Positions 35,879 through 47,899 of a DNA stretch of 64,000 bases are shown piece after piece. Source of the DNA: Phlebotomus papatasi (lineage: Eukaryota > Arthropoda > Insecta > Diptera > Psychodidae); the NCBI RefSeq assembly GCF_024763615.1, contig NC_077222.1, positions 75,702,001 through 75,766,000 of the forward strand, in the 5' to 3' direction. Every line of letters starts with the position of its first letter. Positions within the stretch are counted from its first letter, which is position 1. Under the pieces are notes generated by a model. That model was not told the DNA's origin and did no database searches. It saw only the letters and a list, made by a program, of their open reading frames with translations. The position numbers were made by a program, and so were the translations under genes.

Positions 35879-36132
35879 CATTGGTAAAAATGAAAGGGTC
35901 ACTGTTTTGACATCAATTTAATTCCGGAATAAACGAATAAAAACAAAGAAAAATTTGGTGTTCGGTCAGACGAGAGAAATATGATAAGAGTAATAAATTT
36001 ACGATAAAACTTAATCTATCGTAATAAATGTGCATACAAAATTTCAAAGGATACAAGTGAATCTTTCAAAGGATCAAATATGATCCATTTTTGTTGAAAA
36101 GGGTTAATTTGACCCTTTTATTTTCACCAGTG
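35879..36132. mobile_element. 254-bp MITE with 23-bp terminal inverted repeats
   Basis: CATTGGTAAAAATGAAAGGG at 35879 is matched by CACTGGTGAAAATAAAAGGG on the opposite strand ending at 36132, with about 20 of 23 positions the same. It is non-coding. No clear target duplication was seen. Confidence 0.6.
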
Positions 36133-36139
36133 CAGTGAC

Positions 36140-38270
36140 CGAAAAGCTCTGGGAAGAAAAGTTTTTTATTTGAACTAATAAATAATATCAGGATAAAATA
36201 AGAACGAATATTGTGCAAAAGTTATTTAAAAGAAGTATAAGAAAATCAAAAATTATGTATTCAAGCACAGGAGAGTACAGAAGAAAAAAATTGTGTTGTA
36301 ACTCATAAAACAAATTTACTGATCTCTGTCCTAAACGGAAAAGGAATCTAATGTTGAAACGTCTAAAACTGATATTTAGAAAATGTAATTTTGTGTTAAA
36401 AGTGCTCGCGAAGAATATTGAGGAGAAAATTTGCGGGGGAAAATTGCTTTATACTTGAAAGTGCTTGGTGGGAAAATTGAATTTCTTATATAAGAGTATT
36501 ATCAGCCAATTGATATGGACCGATGGCCTGAGCTGCTGAAATTGGTGAAAGACGACGTTTAATTCAATTTTTCGACAATTCAACAATTCTTGTGTTAAGT
36601 AAATTGCAGTTGTAAAGCGAAGTGTTTCATATACTCGAGTAACATACTCAATTTACTCGATGAGATTCTGTTGGGATAGGGACCTAGCCATTAGGTAAAA
36701 TTAAATGTAATTTGAACACCATCCAAGTAGGTGGCTCAATATCTGATACAATGAGTAAAATTCTCCATACAATTAATTGCTTTCGATTATCACACATTGT
36801 GATCACAATAATTTCTAATTCGTCAAATATTCCAATTACAATCAGTTCAAAATTTCTAATAACAATCCCCACTTTCTCGTCTCAAATCTAGCATTGAAAT
36901 CAAATTGACTTGGGTAGCATTTAGTAAGCGAAATATATACATATTTGATTACTCCAGAGAGAGAGCATAATGGACAAATTCCTAATACAACAATTCAGGA
37001 ATGATGATACCGCCCTAGCTGCAGTAAATGCAATTTAAACTATTCCAGCACCTGCAGTAGAGACAAATTGTTCCAGAATCACTTTTATAGAGGTGCAAAT
37101 TATACTGAGGGACATTCTCTAAAATATTGGGATGTTTTCGAGAATCTATATATTAAATGTCTACAAATGTATGTAAATTGAATACCTATCTCAAATAATT
37201 TCTTTCCATTTAACAGAATTGTCCTCAACATAAACCATGGTAAGTTTAATATAAATGAGATGAAAAATGCAATAAATTTAAATCTTTGTTCCATCACTGT
37301 GTCTCTTGAAACCGTAATGACAAAAAAGTCTCTCCAAGCCGCTTATCTCAAGGCTTGGCGGAATATCTATTTGGGTTGGAGAAACCTTATTAAAAGTCTG
37401 ACGACAGGAGTAGAATTTTATTAAATTCAACCTCTAGAATTTATATTTGAAAAATCCATTTATCAGCAAAATGCATCCGGAAACAATGACATAATTTCCT
37501 TCAGTGAATCCCCGAGGTGATTTCTTCTACTACGACTACTTCCTTTTTTCTGCCTTTTGCTACCCATTCACTAACCCAAGATCCACGCTGGAAGTGTTGG
37601 ATGAGAAAACTAAGAGAAGGTGGAGAAGAAATATAATTTAAAATTCTCCACGTGCAACATTTTGTCCTCTCTCTCTCTCAGACACACTTTTTGGATCAAC
37701 GATAGAGCTTTTACGGTGTGACTTGCATAGAGAAATTTTTTTTTTAAAGTTCATCCCACCAATGTGCTGAAAATCTCAGAGTAAATTGAGAAAAGGAGTC
37801 ATTTTTCGAAGGGGAAATTGTAGCATTTCCTTATTCTTCAAAAATAAATCTTCGCCTATCGTGAAGATGAGATATTTTCTTGAACACTAGGTGACAGATC
37901 CTAAATTAAATCTTGAGGTGAATTTATATTATGTGAAACAAATTCCATTTCATACTTACGTAACAATGCAAAGCAATGCAATCAATTGCTAGTCTTGGTG
38001 TGATTCAGAAGTCGTCGTACGCTATAATTGACTCTATAAAGACATTGGAAGGGTAAAAAAAACTTAGCAAAGTGTGAAAGAAAAACTTTACAATTTTAAG
38101 TGGATGATGGAAAATTTTACAATCCGAATTTTATTAAATTTTAAATGAAAGTTTATTGTGAATGTCCAGTCCACAAATAACACATTTCTTTTGAGATTAG
38201 CCCATTAAGGACAAAAGTATATTTTGGTAGAATTTTGGTAATCTGAAGTTTCGAGTTTTTGGCATCACAT
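36140..38270. other. A+T-rich sequence, no recognised gene
   Basis: The stretch contains a 7-bp perfect inverted repeat CCAAGCC/GGCTTGG with an 11-nt spacer at about 37336-37360 and a CT microsatellite at about 37669-37680. No supported ORF, RNA gene or element. Confidence 0.45.
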
Positions 38271-38274
38271 TATT

Positions 38275-38430
38275 TGCCCGTCCGTCCAAATTGACCGAAT
38301 CGTATATCCGGCCGTTACCACTCCTGTCCAAACGGTTAGAGATAGGGATTTGGGACTTTCGCGGGACCGTCTCTCCTCATTAGTCGGCCTGGGACCATTA
38401 ACATGCCCCTCATAGCTATTATAGTTTCTA
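38275..38430 (+). repeat. interspersed family, copy 1 (partial)
   Basis: CCGTCCGTCC, GTTACCACTCC, TTAGAGATAGGGAT and GGGACCATTAACATGCC are shared in order with the reverse strand at 58185-58345 and, more weakly, with 39965-40075. Non-coding and unclassified. Confidence 0.55.
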
Positions 38431-38654
38431 GTCTCAAGAGATTTCTGCTTAAAAAAAATTGGAAATATCGATAAATATAATAAAATTCATTAATCAAATA
38501 TGAAATTTTCTAAATTGCTCAGTTTCGTGCTTAAATAAATTAATATAACTAGCAAATATCTGAAGATTTGCAAAAATATTCTAGAATCCTACAAGTTTCT
38601 ATTTTGTTATTATATATAAACTTTGCAAAACATAATCATAGATATTCAGGAAGA

Positions 38655-38880
38655 AGGGGTTCGTTGTAAAATTGGTAAAAGCGTTCGGCTCTTTGGCGGT
38701 CTGACCCCGGCTCGACTGACTGTCACAGTTCCGAGTTCAAGTCCCGACCGGTGCAAATGATTGCAGCATCTCAATAGACATTTTTCACGAAACATTTTAA
38801 ACTGAATAATAAATTTGTAAAGTGAACAATGTACAAAATGGCAGAAATAGCCCAGTAAATCAAAATAAATAAAAAATAAT
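38655..38880 (+). mobile_element. tRNA-derived SINE
   Basis: The head carries a B-box GTTCAAGTCC at 38735-38744, within GAGTTCAAGTCCCGACCGG, and an A-box-like GGTAAAAGCG near 38674, as in an RNA polymerase III promoter of tRNA origin. The body is followed by an A-rich tail of AATAAATAAAAAATAATAAATA type ending near 38885. It is GC-richer than its flanks. The extra sequence between A- and B-box means it is not an intact tRNA. Confidence 0.65.
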
Positions 38881-38885
38881 AAATA

Positions 38886-39960
38886 TGCAAGAGAAAATCA
38901 TTTATCATTATAGGACAACAGTGTTAAATATTAAGAAAGGGTTTCAGCAGCCTTTTGTGCAGTAGATTGATAAAAGTGGTCAGTAAATTTCAATTTTCAA
39001 ATATGAAATAATGAGAATTCGTTGTATAATATATGTATAATATGAAAATAGTGAAATAGTTTTAGCAAAGGGAAAATTAAGGATGATTTACGTAATATCT
39101 TATCTAATTATATATATAATAATTGTATTGACCATAAATGTTCTTGACTTAAGAAAGAATGTACTCAGTTTAGCTTTTTTTTTTTTAAATAGAAGTATGT
39201 AATTGTTGTATTTCATTTTTTTTCAGCATTATTCTTACTCTTCAAGGCTTTCTGACATGTTTCTGTTAGCAATGTGACCATTTAAATCCTCAAACTAGCA
39301 AAAGTGTCACGAAGAGAAGTAAAGATGTGAAATAATATACTTTTATCGCTTAGGAGATCAACTTTGTTCATTGTAGTGAAATGAGTTTTCAATTTCTTCA
39401 GTAGAACTTCTCTACTCTAACCCAAGAGTAAGAGAATGGAGAAAAAAAAGGATGAGACAGAAAAGAGGAAACAAAAAAGCATCAGTCGAATTGAGAGGGA
39501 GAGTTTAATTAAGAAACAAAGTTGTTAAACAATTTCTCATCCCTTTTGTTGTCTGGGATGTTTGATGTACTAAATTAGTTTTATTTTCTCACCCATTTCC
39601 ACTCTAACCACCCAGTTTTGGGGGCAATTGTGTATTGAAATGCGCCACAACAATGATGAAGAAACACTTGCTGAGGCGTGTGGAAAATTCTCTCCATTGA
39701 CTCTGTGGTACCAGCATCGAAAATGTGCAAGTGCTATCAATGAACCAAACAATGAGATTGAGAAGATTTTCCAATTCACACTTTTATTGCTCGAACTCTA
39801 CTGGAAAAGCGGGAAAAGCTGTATATTTATATTCTTTAGATTTTGTGACCCCCCAAAGTTTCCACCTTCCACTCCCCATATACTATTTTTTTAACATACC
39901 ATCCCGAATACGAAGATCCTGAGCAATGATGTCGCGCTCGTTTTTTTGTCTAACCGTTTA
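38886..39960. other. A+T-rich and then mixed sequence, no recognised gene
   Basis: The first half is A+T-rich. 39420-39900 is of higher complexity and has overlapping short frames on both strands (to 88 codons), none recognised and none with splice or poly(A) support. Confidence 0.4.
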
Positions 39961-39964
39961 TATA

Positions 39965-40350
39965 TCTTTGCGTTTGATCCGTCCGTCCATTACCAGAAGA
40001 GACCAAATGGTTAAAAATAGGAACTTTTGTGGAGCCCTCCCCATAAATCGACCCAAAGACCATAAACGACTAACCGAATAAAGCCATGTTTTGGTTTTTT
40101 AAAATTTTTGAATTCGTTGACAAGTCCGAATCGGATCGGTTGTGATCTGGGAAATATAAAAGATGTTACGCAGAGTAAAAATCTTGTGAAATGCTGGACT
40201 TCATGAGCCTAATGCTTTTTGTTGAACCACGAAAGAATTTTATCTATCTATTTTATTTTTTATTTTATAGGAAAGTGAAACAATACTTTAAGATTTAAAT
40301 GATGAGTTCGAGCATTTCGCAAAGCAGAGACGCTTTGTCACCCCTTTTAT
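39965..40350 (+). repeat. interspersed family, copy 2
   Basis: The copy begins with CCGTCCGTCCATTACCA and ends with TTCGAGCATTTCGCAAAGC...GCTTTGTCAC, which matches the reverse strand of 57893-58345 at both ends. A second GAAATGCTGG...CATGAG box lies at about 40190. No ORF. Confidence 0.55.
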
Positions 40351-40882
40351 TTGCATTTCCTTCATAATCACAGATACAGTATTGCTACGGTTCTGTCAAC
40401 CACCTCTGATCAAACTGATATCCACAGAATTTGTGTTTTGGAACATCTATGATTTGGAAAACTAACAAACACTAAAACTCAGTATCGACCTTTAGTCGTA
40501 TTATGCTCATTTTTATGACAATTTGAAAAGAGATGACAATTTTTTTTATTCCATTGTGTTTCTGGGAAATAAATTCGTAAAGTTGAAATACAAAAAATAA
40601 TGTTTTACATTTTAGCTTAGATTTTTTACAATATCTGTTCCAAGTTATTTTATAAAACAGACTTTAAACAAATTTTTGATCATTTTCAAAAAATAGCATT
40701 TGATTTCCCTATAGCGAATAAATGTACGATAATTTGTTTCGACCGTATTGTGGATATAGATGTTGTTAGGACTGATTCAGTCAGTCAATCTAGGCGATGG
40801 GTGACCATTGGAAAGCAATTATTACGAAAGTAGTAATGTTAATTAAAATATCTAACAATTGGTCTTCCAAAATTTTGATACT

Positions 40883-40919
40883 CTGAAGAAGGTCTCAAGT
40901 TCCAATCATAGGACCGAAA
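40883..40919 (+). other. hammerhead-ribozyme-like core, possible Penelope-type relic
   Basis: CTGAAGA (40883-40889) fits the hammerhead CUGANGA box. It is followed by GGTC (40891-40894) that can pair with GACC (40912-40915), directly before GAAA (40916-40919) and then TGTTGG. Penelope-like elements are known to carry hammerheads with this general form. A bulged A at the base of stem II and no clear stem III or cleavage site make activity doubtful. Confidence 0.3.
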
Positions 40920-40992
40920 TGTTGGCAAGAAGAAAATAAAGAGAGGAACAAATAAAGAAGACTGAAATTCCACTCCCCGACAACATGAACAA

Positions 40993-42813
40993 AGGGACAG
41001 ATAATCCTAACCGGCTTATGTAGGTGAGATTCTTAACGTGAGCTAACTCGGAGTGCATGCAAATTCGATTTGGAGCTGAAGTTGGGAGACGCCATTCAGT
41101 TATCTTGAATAAAATTCGTGAAATTATACAAGTTTTGTATTTGAACCAAAATGTCGTCAAGGATTTGGATGAACTGACAGAAAAGTGTTATATGGGTGAA
41201 ATGTAGACCAGAATGTTCTCTATAATTTTCCCATAGAACTTGAACTCATCGATTACTCAGAAGCCAAGATAAGCGAGGTTTTTTGTTTCTTAACTCGTTT
41301 TTTCATCCAGAGTTCCCCAAGTGTTCATTTGTTGAACTTCAACTAAATCAAAGAATTGTTGTATTTTGCGGGACTTTCCATTTAAACCCCTATTTTAAGT
41401 GTCTTGGTGGAGTAGAGGCAGTCAAATTGGCATCTGAGTGATTTCAAAGCGTTATTATGGGAAAAATCAATTTTTTCACACTTAAACGGCAAAATCGGAG
41501 TGATAGCGTAGTCTGAGCGGAAAATGATGTATGGATGAAATGTAGAGACAAATGTGCTCTACAATTATGTTGAAGTAATCATCAAAATCGGTTTAGCGAC
41601 AGTCGAGATAATTGAGGTTATGTGATATTGAAATTGGTTTTTCGACTGTGGCGCCCCTGGTGTTGGTCCCATGAAGTTCAAATGTTCTAGAAAGTTGTAG
41701 CATTTGGTGAGATCTTTCGTTTAAGCCCTCATTCATCAAAATCGGTCACATAGAACCGGAGATATGATTTTTTGAATTTCGTGAACTTTGACCCCTCATA
41801 TCTCCGGTTCTATTGAAACCACAGCGCACATACGCAACATTTTGGAAACGTCCTAGACTGGACTACAACATACTAAAATTTCATTAACTTGCACAATGCC
41901 GTTTTTGAGAAAAGTGACTTTGAATTTCGATGAATTTTGACGCTATCACAGCGCCACCTGTGGTGACTTTTTGAAATTCCATCTGAAAGTGCTCATCGAG
42001 ACGAAACCAAAAAGGTAAAATTTAGGTCGCTACGTTAATTAGAACCGGAGATAGAGGCCGGTCAATGTTCGAACTTTGACCCCTTATAGCTCGGGTCAGG
42101 GGTTATGGATCGACTTAAGGTTTTTTTTGTTTGATAGGTATAATCAACGGCTACAACATACTAAATTTTCAGCCCGATGCACAATGGAATTTTTGAGTTA
42201 TTTAACTTTTAAGATTTAAAAATTTTCTTTTTAAAAAAAGCGCCCCTAGCGGTGGTTTTATGAACTTGCGATGTTAGAAGGGGAAGTGGTATTTCACGAG
42301 AGCTTTCCAAAAAGCCCTCACTTTTTAAATTCTGACGATTAGAACCGGAGTTATGGCCATTTTAAGAAATTTTTTTTGGACCCTTATAGCTCGGGTCAGG
42401 GGAGTCGGGGGACCTTAAGTTTGGTATTGATGGAAAGCTCTAAGGCCCAGCTATAACATACTAAAATTTGAGTCCGCTGAATGCCATAGGGGCGGAGCTA
42501 TTGAGAAAACAAAAAAAGGGGGGTCTTCAAAATGGCGGAAGGAGGGGTGGGGGGTGGGGAGTCTATGCACCAAGTTGCAATTTTCACCCGATATATAACC
42601 TTTGCCGAAAACCGCAAGTCAATATCTTTTTTAGTTTAGGAGCTATTAAGCTCCAAAGAGCGGCCGGCCGGCCGGCCGGGAACGTAAATTAGCCACATAT
42701 ATATTCGTGATCAGGAAGTGCTGAAACACATTTTGGCCAAATTTGAGGTCGATCGGACGACATGAAATTTTGTTAGGATTATAGTAGGTGAGATTGTTAA
42801 GAATCTCACCTAA
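40993..42813. mobile_element. 1.8-kb non-autonomous transposon, copy B (inverted relative to copy A)
   Basis: This is the reverse complement of 25246-27050 along its full length with scattered differences. It starts AGGGACAGATAATCC and ends CTCACCTAA. The 18-bp dyad is conserved (41750-41767 with 41796-41813), as are the CCGG run (42662-42680) and the terminal 11-bp hairpin near 42785-42812. An 80-codon frame across the GGGGTGG stretch (42468-42692) is also partly open in copy A but has no recognisable product. Full-length agreement between two copies at unrelated sites fixes the element ends. Confidence 0.8.
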
Positions 42814-42824
42814 TATTACTTGTA

Positions 42825-43163
42825 CAGTAGACTCTCTCAAATTCGGGTATATGGGACCGAAATGTCAGCCGAATTAGACAGAAATTCGGGCGACAAAGTT
42901 TTTGAAATGCAACGACTTTTTATTTATGTGCATATAGATATTGAGTTTACACACTCATATATATAACGTAAATTGCATGAAAATCCCTTAATAATGCAAA
43001 ATCACATCAAAACTAAGACACACCGTGCCAAATTTGATCATATATTCATTTGATAAACATAATCAAACTTGAAAAATCACAACAAACTTTTTTCAAATGT
43101 AACCGTTGCCTGAATTAAAAAGTAGCCCGATCTTAAAAGAGCCGAATTTGTGAGAGTCTACTA
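42825..43163. mobile_element. 339-bp pogo/Tigger-like MITE with TA target duplication
   Basis: The left end CAGTAGACTCTCTCAAATTCGG faces the right end, which on the other strand reads AGTAGACTCTCACAAATTCGG. TA flanks both sides (42823-42824 and 43164-43165). Termini of the type CAGT(A/C)G..CTC and TA duplication are typical of pogo-type Tc1/mariner elements. No transposase frame. Confidence 0.7.
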
Positions 43164-43374
43164 TATTCCATACACTGACCAAAATGCTCCAGTCATTTTT
43201 TAACTCGTTTGCTATAGCACCCATATGACTATTCTTGATAAAGAATTATTCCTTACCTCATAACATAAAGGCAAGGTAAGGTCGTTATATATTTCGTTAT
43301 ATTACTTTACCTTTGATTTTTTGTTAAATTGGGCCTTCGATTAAATCGGAAGCAAATGAGGTGTTCAAATGACC

Positions 43375-43865
43375 TTTTCAAATCATCATTTTTTCTTATA
43401 TTCCGATAATTAGAATCGGAGTTATGGTCATTTTAAAGTTAAATTTTTGACCCCTTAGCTTGGATATCAGTTAAATTTTTTTTTAACTGAAAGCTCTTGG
43501 GCTCAGCTCTAAATGTATTAAAATTAGAGACCAATTCATGCCATAGGGCTTGAGTTATTGAGAAAACAAAATTTGAGGGTATTCTAAATTGGAGTTAAGG
43601 GGAGTTGGTTTTACGTTAAGTTTGATGTCGTCCATCCGATATTTATTTTTTGCCGAAAACCGCTTGTCGATATCTCTTCCGTTCTCTCGCCAGAAGCGTT
43701 TGTACTACGTAGAATCGGCCGCCTGGACTCCAGACAGATGGCCGGATGGCCACGAAAATCGGTTTTTGGCAAGTATGATACTCGCGATCATCAGAGTCAT
43801 GCTCCATGAATTCGAGTGCAGTGAAGCTCGTTGGATGTAATCCGAACAATTCCTGGTGACCTAAA
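43375..43865. mobile_element. decayed fragment of the 1.8-kb transposon, copy D
   Basis: TTAGAATCGGAGTTATGG, GACCCCTTAGCT, GAAAGCTCTTGGGCTCAGCT, CATGCCATAGGG and GCCGAAAACCGCTTGTCGATATC follow the order of copy B at 42340-42760 in diverged form. Two overlapping frames over it (83 and 82 codons) are not coding in any copy. Confidence 0.6.
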
Positions 43866-43875
43866 GGGGATTTGA

Positions 43876-44777
43876 ACCCACCCCATAGCAAAATTCCGCA
43901 AAAATTCCAATGGAAAACTTGCGTCCAAATGGCTAAATTCGCTGGAATTTGACGCTAAAATTCCACTAAGTTTTCCTATGGAATTTAAAGCCGGAAATTC
44001 CATGGAAATCATAGTGCTCCATGGAATTTACTAGTACGACATGCTGGAATTCCAGCGTTAAATTCCGCGGTATTCCGCGGAAGATTTATATGGAAACTCA
44101 CACGTGAAACGTCCGCGGGATAAGCTGGAAAAAACATATGGAAATTTCCACTATCTTTCCATAGTGTTTTATATGGATTTTTCCACTAGTTTTCTGAAAT
44201 GTCAAACAAATAAAATGGTGTTGCGACAACTTTTATAATTTGTTTCCAAACCTTCCACAAACATTTCTAGTGATTCATGTGGCAATTATAATATAATTAA
44301 TTATGCGATGCTGCGTTTCGTGTAGATAATAATGAAGTGATTACATTAAATAGGTCGCCAACCTAAAATAATGCTGTTTTTATGTTAATTAATATATATT
44401 TTAGGAAAAAAAAAATTTTTTAATAAAATATTTTTTTTATTGCTCAAAGTGTCAATTCGTTATTGCTGGTTTATAAAAACATATTATAATCCTCGTAATC
44501 TTTGCCGTTTCTATAAAATTCGGAAGTAAAATCATGAGGTGCATGTGACAGCTTCATTTTTTCTCCATTTTATTTTGGTGGAAAAATCCACATAAATTCC
44601 ACGAGCATTTCCATGGATGTATTCTATAGGAAAAATCCAGCATAAATCCATTAAATTTTCCTTGGAACCTATTATGGAAAATTCCTATGGAATTTTTTAA
44701 GGAAAAATAGTGGAAAATTCCAAGGAATTTTTCGCTTGTTATTCCTATTCCGCTTTCTTTTGCAATGGGGCAGGGTA
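43876..44777. mobile_element. 0.9-kb GGAATTCC-rich MITE
   Basis: The left end CCACCCCATAGCAAAATTCCGC and the inverted right end CCTGCCCCATTGCAAAAG...GCGGAATAGG are imperfect terminal inverted repeats. Both arms are packed with short palindromes (CCATGGAATT, TGGAATTCCA, CCGCGGAAT, GGAAATTTCC), while the A+T-rich centre (44200-44570) lacks them. It sits next to or inside copy D. No ORF of note. Confidence 0.6.
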
Positions 44778-44944
44778 TGAATTCTGAGATTCGTGAAATT
44801 CACATTTCTAAAATCACCTGTAGTAAGCGTTTAGTGAAGTTTTCGTAAAAACTATACTGTGCTTCCTTAGGTACTGTATGAGTTTTACATGACACTTTAT
44901 TTGAAAACCTAACGAAAGTCTTACAAAAAAGACGATTTAAAAGC

Positions 44945-45037
44945 CATGAATTACTCACGTGAAACACTCACGCATCTTAGAATTCATGCACTTGCATGAC
45001 GCGAGTACTCTACCACTTGACCAATTGAATGCCCCTG
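44945..45037 (-). mobile_element. decayed tRNA-derived SINE head
   Basis: On the minus strand a tRNA-like 5' half can be read: GGGGCATTCAATTGGTCAAG, then GTGGTAGAGTACTCGC. TGGTCAAGTGG is a good A-box. No B-box follows, so this is a truncated or decayed copy and not a tRNA gene. Confidence 0.45.
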
Positions 45038-47890
45038 TTTATGTTATGGGCATGCTTAAAGCCTATTCACAACTTATACTTGAAAATTCCTAATTTTTTG
45101 CATTTTGTCTGAGACTTTATGCAACTTAATTTACAAGTAAAATTCAACTTAACGGAATCATACCGCACATAAGTTAATACAAGCTTATCACTAGCTTTTC
45201 CATGTATAAGTGTCAATGAGTGAGATATCAAACAAATCTCTGAGAATGGATCAGCTATCAAACAAACAATTCTTCTCGTTTTCAATCCATTTTCGACGTG
45301 TCTTTGTGCTTTGCATCATTTCTTCTCATCTATTTCAGTGTGTCTTCAATGAGATTTTTGTGATTTTGTCTGCTCCATTTCCACTATTTGCGTTTCCTTC
45401 TATCTTTCAATCTATCCATTTATAGATTTTTCTCTTCATGAGCTTTTTCTACTTACTCTCCCTCTATACTGACCGCGCAACTTTTACCACCCACACGACC
45501 ATCAATTGTTTGCGATGCAGCGCAGCATCCCAAAATAATGTTCTGAATCGCACAGTGATTGCTGTAATCTCCGGATGTTCTTCACGTCGAACATGTTCAG
45601 GAGCACCCCAAGGGAACGTGGTATGCGAAGGGAAATTGTGGGGACATAGGAGGTCCTGAAGAGACTATGCGGTGTATCGAAAAACAAGAAAGCTCTCACA
45701 CGAAACTGATGCCAAACCCACTGTTTGTAGATAGAAAATTCTCTCTTCAAGCCACATACAAGTACCGAATAATACAAGTTTGTGGAGCAGAATCTCATCC
45801 CTTCTGTTTGTTTTTGCCCACCCACATCCAAGAAAACCCCAGGCTGGATCACATCAAGAGATGGTAGCTGCCACTTTACTTCATCCAAACACCATCTGAG
45901 AAGTGAAGTGTGATTGAAAAAATGTGTACTGAATGCTTATGCGCTCCACTCTTAGCCCATGTAGATAGTAAAATTTAATTTGTCACCCGATTTAACACAA
46001 TTTACAACTTATTCACATTTTCATTTGGCCGTATTGATATATATTAATGCAGTTTAAAAGAAATCTAATTTCCTTTCAATGAAGTGTGCATAGCATAATT
46101 TATTTCATAAACTCCATCTCCTTTTTTTTACTTTTTCACTAGTATTTTTTATTGAATTACAAACACTATAAGATAACATGAGTAAAATTTATCGCGTCAT
46201 AACAGAGAGGTGAAAGAGTTATATATTTTACTCATTTCTATTTTAATGTGATTTTAAAAAGAAGTAAAGCTTTTGTCATAAAAAATTAGAATTTTAAACC
46301 TATTGATGTGTAATTGATTTTAGAATTTGCACATCACCAGCCATGTATAATATATTTATTTAAATAAAACAAAGGTTCATTATTTTAAATCAAATTTGTA
46401 AGAAAAGAATATTTTCGAACAGAGAGTGGCAATAATACTTTGAAAGAAAAGCTAAGTTCAGTATATAGACCGAAATGGAATCCCTAAATCTGCTTTGATT
46501 GCAAAACTTCTTCTTTTGCTCACAAGAGGACAATTTTTCAAATTGAATTTACTATTCTTTGCCTGAAGTTGCATGGGTGTAAAAAAAATCAACCAATTTT
46601 ACCACAGAGTAGGACTCATCTCCTCAATCCTTCTTACATCACTCCAGTTTGAAAACTTTTCTGTGGATTTTTGTACTTAAAATTTCATTTTTAATACACT
46701 GATACCCACGTTGTATATAAAGATGGAGTTAAATCTTGAAAACTTTGTGATACTTTTGTAAAGTAACTTCTTGTGAAAAAAATGCATAAAAGGATAGGAA
46801 GAAGGTGAAAAACTTCTTACAAGCTGTTGGAAATATACGATTTTAAACAATGAATGAAAACTTTCGATATAATTCTGCTTCTTAATATTTCAATCATCTA
46901 ATTAAATCAGTATGAAAATATACAAGACATAGTAAAGTTTGAGAAACTTGATGAAATTTTCGAAAATAGATAATATCTTTTGTGTTTAATTTAATTATTA
47001 TTTTATTGATTAAATAAAAGGTAATTTTGTGAAGTTTAAACAAGAGACTCAGCGTAAGAGCCTTTATACATTGTGAGATATTATTTCCAAAATGCTTCAT
47101 TTTGACAAAAAATTCTCACAAGAGGCTAATTAAGCATTCAAAAAGTCTTTTTCACTTTGTCACTTTTTTGTTAGTTAACCGATTTCAACAAAATAAATGA
47201 ATAAACTTTTCCTTAATGAGTATTATTAGCGAAATTAAAGATGTCTTATTAATAATAATTTTATTGGTAAAAAGTTATTGTGTTATTATTATTAAGAAAG
47301 GAATTGACTGTGAAATGGTGTATTTTATAAAACCACAAAACAATATATATTATCTTACAAATTATTTTGAGGTTTATATACTTGAGATTGTGGGTTCAAT
47401 GGGTAATGTATATTTAATAATTGAGTCTTAGGTTTGTAGAAACTTAATTCCACCCTCATTTGAGTTGTGCAACAATTAAGGATTGTAATTCAATATTCAA
47501 CACAAATGAAGCATCAAAATTTTCAGGCACCATCACCGATATATATACCGAGAATATCTTGGACTGCCACTGGATATTAATTGGGGTGAAGTTCCCATTT
47601 CTCTGTTTTCGCTCAATTTTGATGGATTATAGGTATAAAATCATTCCGAAATTGAATATCGCCATTTCACTCCAATACTTGCACTTCATTCGTGTTATTT
47701 AAGAATGGCAAATCTTATTTGCACATTGTAAATTTATCATATCAAGTTTTTTTTAATGTACAGAAATTCTAATTAAATAGAAACATATATTTCATGGATA
47801 CATAATACCAAGCACTTGGAAGCAGTTAATGAAAAAAAAACGATAAAAACTATACTTTGTTATAAAATTAATTATAATATTTATAATAAA
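45038..47890. other. mixed then A+T-rich sequence, no recognised gene
   Basis: 45430-45930 is less A+T-rich and has a 128-codon minus frame (45502-45888) and shorter plus frames over it, none recognised and with no supporting signals. The rest is A+T-rich. Confidence 0.4.
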
Positions 47891-47899
47891 AATTAATTT

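Noticed and set aside
44945..45037. Functional tRNA gene
   Set aside because: Only a 5' half with an A-box; no B-box, T-arm or matching acceptor end.
45502..45888. 128-codon minus-strand ORF, the second longest in the window
   Set aside because: No motif recognised, plus-strand frames of similar length overlap it, and no splice or poly(A) context; likely chance in a lower-A+T stretch.
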